From Ornithinibacillus salinisoli (lineage in GTDB: Bacteria; Bacillota; Bacilli; Bacillales; Amphibacillaceae): DNA of 64,000 bases. Of the stretch, positions 61,619 to 64,000 are shown in pieces; the first letter of the stretch is position 1, and each line of letters begins with the position of its first letter. The position numbers and the translations under genes are program-made. The notes under the pieces were generated by a model. The model saw nothing but the letters and a program-made list of their open reading frames with translations. It searched no databases and had not been told where the DNA came from. The stretch lies in assembly GCF_042682545.1 (NCBI RefSeq), contig NZ_JBHUHQ010000020.1. One strand, given 5' to 3'.

Positions 61619-62833
61619 ATGGTTAACATAGGATATTATGATAATCACTATCCACCTAATCCGCATCGAAAAAAAGGAAACCGTTGGTTAGTTCCGTTGC
61701 TATTAGGTGTAGTGATAGGTATTTTACTCGTGTCGGTTGCAATACCGGCTGTATTTAATTCTAATCTGGTAGATAATCAACAAGGAAATTATGATTCTGC
61801 CGAAATAACCCAAGGTAATAATAATGATAATCCGAGTTCAATGAGTGTTGATATAACAACACAAATAACGAATGTTGTGCAGCAAGTTGCTCCTACTGTT
61901 GTTGGAGTAACCAATATTCAACGACAAAATAGTTTCTTACAGCAACAAGAAGGTACGGAAGCAGGTACAGGCTCCGGAGTAATTTATAAAATAGATGGTC
62001 AAAATGCTTATATTGTTACAAACTACCACGTTGTAGAAGGTGCTGATGAGCTAGAGATCGTATTATATGATGACACGCACGTGGAAGCGGAATTGCTAGG
62101 GGGAGATTTGTTTTCTGACTTAGCAGTGTTACGTATGGACGGAGATGTGATTGAGCAAACCATTGAAATGGGATCTTCTGAAAATATTAAGGTTGGGGAA
62201 CCTGCCATCGCGATTGGTAATCCTTTAGGGCATATGTTTGCAGGCTCTGTTACACAAGGAATCATAAGTGGTACCCAACGAACGATTCCCCAAGACTTTG
62301 ATTATGATGGTCGAGCTGACTGGCAGGCAGAAGTAATTCAAACAGACGCTGCTATCAACCCTGGTAACAGTGGTGGTGCACTAATTAATATGGAAGGACT
62401 TCTTATCGGAATAAATTCGATGAAGGTCAACCAAGAGGCTGTAGAAGGTATTGGTTTTTCCATCCCTATTGATGTAGCCCGCCCAATTATAGAAGAATTA
62501 GAAAAAGAAGGTAGCGTGACTCGTCCATTTATTGGTGTAGAAATATATTCATTGGATGAAGTCCCACAATCAGAATGGAAAGAAACGCTAAATCTTCCTG
62601 GCGAGGTTGAAGGCGGAGTATATGTATGGAGTGTTGATCCATTATCTCCAGCAGATCAAGCAGGCTTAGAACGACTCGATGTCATAACCCATTTAGATGA
62701 TGTACAAGTAATGAATATGATCGACCTAAGAAAAATTCTCTACCAAGAAAAAGAAGTAGGCGATGAAATCAACATCACATACTACCGTAACGGAGAAAAA
62801 CAAGAAACAACACTGAAGCTAGGAGTTCAATAA
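61619..62833 (+). CDS. htrA: Membrane-anchored serine protease HtrA-like (YycK/HtrC)
   Basis: 404 residues: short cytoplasmic tail, TM 22-46, trypsin-like domain with His137 (TNYHVVE), Asp167 (SDLAVLR), Ser251 (NPGNSGGAL), then one PDZ domain (about 300-400). Quality control of secreted proteins. The AAAAGGGG stands directly against the ATG at 61619, so the true start could be a non-standard codon a few bases on; the exact N-terminus is uncertain. 148 bases after walJ. Confidence 0.93.
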   Translation: MVNIGYYDNHYPPNPHRKKGNRWLVPLLLGVVIGILLVSVAIPAVFNSNLVDNQQGNYDSAEITQGNNNDNPSSMSVDITTQITNVVQQVAPTVVGVTNIQRQNSFLQQQEGTEAGTGSGVIYKIDGQNAYIVTNYHVVEGADELEIVLYDDTHVEAELLGGDLFSDLAVLRMDGDVIEQTIEMGSSENIKVGEPAIAIGNPLGHMFAGSVTQGIISGTQRTIPQDFDYDGRADWQAEVIQTDAAINPGNSGGALINMEGLLIGINSMKVNQEAVEGIGFSIPIDVARPIIEELEKEGSVTRPFIGVEIYSLDEVPQSEWKETLNLPGEVEGGVYVWSVDPLSPADQAGLERLDVITHLDDVQVMNMIDLRKILYQEKEVGDEINITYYRNGEKQETTLKLGVQ

Positions 62834-62858
62834 GGGGGGGACTGACCCCTCGTCCCAC
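62833..62858. repeat. GACCCCTCGTCCCAC repeat, copy 2
   Basis: GGGGGGGACTGACCCCTCGTCCCAC right after the htrA stop, sharing 15 bases with 61487-61501 and a GGGG...CCCC hairpin. Confidence 0.65.
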
Positions 62859-62860
62859 TA

Positions 62861-62898
62861 AAACAGCTATCTCGATGGAAGGAGATAGCTGTTTTTAT
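62861..62898 (+). terminator. Terminator after htrA
   Basis: AAACAGCTATCTC-GATGGA-AGGAGATAGCTGTTTTT: long stem with T-run. Confidence 0.9.
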
Positions 62899-62913
62899 TC
62901 GTTTTGGTGGTAA

Positions 62914-63084
62914 CTATCCACATTTTTAAGAAGTTATTCACATTATGTGGATTATTTTTTGAGATATTCAATATTTTGTGGTGTTCATTTGTTCAAACAC
63001 AAAATAACTACGAACATTTGTGCATATGTGGATAATTTTGTGCATAACTTACGGAAAATCCACTGTTTTTAGAACTTATGCACA
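62914..63084. other. DnaA-box cluster outside oriC
   Basis: Between htrA and the DoxX gene: CTATCCACA (62914-62922), TTATTCACA (62934-62942), TGTGGATTA (62946-62954), TGTGCATAT (63019-63027), TGTGGATAA (63027-63035), TGTGCATAA (63039-63047), TTATGCACA (63076-63084). Density equals that of oriC. No gene lies here. Confidence 0.75.
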
Positions 63085-63087
63085 CTA

Positions 63088-63456
63088 CTATGAAATATAT
63101 TTCCCTCGAATATGCTTCCAAATTAAAATTAATAAAATAACCATGACAATATCTAGTCTTGCTTGAAAGGCGAATGCTACAATTCCTTCATTGAAAAGAG
63201 TGGGTAATTTCGTCAAATATATGGCACCAGAAATAATAATAAGTAAGGTAATAGCAGCTTGTTTGACATACACTCCACCAACTATAAGTGCTCCGCTTGC
63301 AATTTCTAAGATTGCAATTAGAAATAAAGTAATTTCAGGAAATGGTAAATTTAGATTATAAAACGTTTCCTTGAAAGTTGGATTCATTAGTTTCATTATT
63401 CCGGACGTAATAAAGACATAACCTACCGCATAGCAAATCCAATTGGACATGTTCAT
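63088..63456 (-). CDS. DoxX-like membrane protein
   Basis: 122 residues, four membrane helices. GYVFITSGIMKLMNP is the family start and EIASGALIVGG the second helix. DoxX-family proteins are small quinone-linked or unknown membrane proteins. Position of the RBS (GGGGGAG) is 20 bases before this ATG, so the start might lie further upstream at a rare codon. Reads towards htrA. Confidence 0.82.
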   Translation of the reverse strand: MNMSNWICYAVGYVFITSGIMKLMNPTFKETFYNLNLPFPEITLFLIAILEIASGALIVGGVYVKQAAITLLIIISGAIYLTKLPTLFNEGIVAFAFQARLDIVMVILLILIWKHIRGKYIS

Positions 63457-63551
63457 ATGGAATCGAATGAAAATCTCCCCCTGTTAGATAGAATAATTTC
63501 ACTAATACATATGCAAAGATCAGGACAATCTTGACAAGCTTTTCGCAATTA

Positions 63552-63686
63552 TTTAGGAAACCGATTTACATAAAATTGTTTTTATTGTTGATTTTTTGAC
63601 TTTTTATACATATAATTAACATAGAAAGCGCTTTCTTTCATCTTTGAGTGGTGTTATTTTGTTCTTTTTACGAAATCGGTTTCCTA
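63552..63686 (+). promoter_or_regulatory. Promoter and operators of a sugar ABC operon
   Basis: TTGATT (63588-63593), 17-base spacer, TATAAT (63611-63616). A 15-bp inverted repeat frames it: TTAGGAAACCGATTT (63552-63566) and AAATCGGTTTCCTAA (63672-63686). In addition GAAAGCGCTTTC (63624-63635), a palindrome resembling the CcpA cre, lies just past the -10. AAACCGATTT with a central CG is a LacI-type half-site. The region 63457-63842 has no other gene. Confidence 0.7.
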
Positions 63687-63842
63687 ACTTGGCCACAATT
63701 TTATTCATTAGCAAAACAATTGGTGGTTATAGGGAGGATCAATTTGAAGTAGGGAGGGTATGGTTTATCGTTAGTAAGGTGAAGCAGCCAATGTCGATAC
63801 TTAGTTATTATGAATTCCTAATTTACAGGGGGTAATTATCAA

Positions 63843-64000
63843 ATGACAAAAAGTAAGTTTTTATGGACCTTAGGATTATTGTTAATGCTATCATTCTCAC
63901 TTGTAGCTTGTGGTGATAATGATGAAGCCAGTGGAGATGGCGAAGTAACATTAGACTTCTGGGTATTTGGTGCGACAAATTATGAAGAGCTTGCAAAAGA
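63843..64000 (+). CDS. Sugar ABC transporter substrate-binding lipoprotein (partial)
   Basis: First 52 residues, cut by the window's edge. ATG after GGGGGTAA; signal peptide with lipobox LVACG (Cys at 23), then acidic linker and VTLDFWVFGATNYEEL, typical of solute-binding proteins of the MalE/family 1 type. Together with the cre-like site it suggests a carbohydrate uptake operon continuing to the right. Confidence 0.85.
   Translation, partial: MTKSKFLWTLGLLLMLSFSLVACGDNDEASGDGEVTLDFWVFGATNYEELAK

Noticed and set aside
63644..63835. 63-codon frame before the lipoprotein gene
   Set aside because: It starts within the operator region, has no RBS, overlaps the 15-bp inverted repeat and looks non-coding.

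Overview
The window is the replication-origin neighbourhood of a low-GC Gram-positive chromosome. Gene order (dgk-dck-serS-pdxTS-dacA-guaB-yaaC-gyrA-gyrB-remB-recF-rlbA-dnaN-dnaA-oriC-rpmH-rnpA-yidC-jag-mnmE-mnmG-rsmG-noc-soj-spo0J-yyaC-ychF-rpsF-ssb-rpsR-gdpP-rplI-dnaC-purA-walRKHIJ-htrA) is that of Bacillus subtilis and relatives. Sporulation genes (yyaC, spo0J, a Spo0A-like box), the AT-rich composition and the GC-rich intergenic repeats point to an endospore-forming Bacillaceae, most likely Oceanobacillus or a near relative. The species is inferred from synteny and protein character, not from a database search.

Positions 1-20.3 kb form the left replichore. It holds a glutamate/dicarboxylate symporter, tRNA-Arg, the deoxynucleoside kinases, tRNA-Ser, serS with a serine T-box leader, PLP synthase (pdxST), dacA, guaB, yaaC, an HD-GYP-like protein with a damaged metal motif, then gyrAB, remB, recF, rlbA, dnaN and dnaA. 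From serS to dnaA all protein genes except yaaC are on the minus strand, that is, co-directional with replication. No rRNA operon lies between gyrA and guaB, where B. subtilis has one. The origin is bipartite: DnaA boxes lie both between rpmH and dnaA and between dnaA and dnaN, and the second part carries a run of DnaA-trio-like triplets.

Positions 22.4-38.6 kb are the right replichore: rpmH-rnpA-yidC-jag, two small unknown genes, mnmE/mnmG/rsmG, noc, soj/spo0J with two perfect parS sites, then ychF and the rpsF-ssb-rpsR operon with an S6:S18 leader. Positions 38.9-46.4 kb are an accessory block on the minus strand: a MacB-like ABC exporter pair next to a secreted Pro/Lys/Glu-rich surface protein whose C-terminal anchor looks frameshifted, and a molybdate uptake operon headed by a small membrane protein.

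Positions 46.7-62.8 kb return to core genes: yybS-gdpP-rplI-dnaC, purA with a PurR-type operator, an M23 endopeptidase (LysM-G5-M23) with a WalR-type box upstream, and walRKHIJ-htrA. The end holds a dense DnaA-box cluster, a DoxX-type gene and the start of a sugar ABC-transporter operon, whose promoter is framed by a 15-bp inverted repeat and carries a cre-like palindrome.

Most genes have familiar identities. The parts that deserve a second look are the non-coding elements (two large inverted-repeat elements, a multi-hairpin GC-rich element, an element inside the rpsF-ssb gap, and DnaA-box clusters outside oriC), the degenerate HD-GYP protein, and the surface-protein/ABC module.
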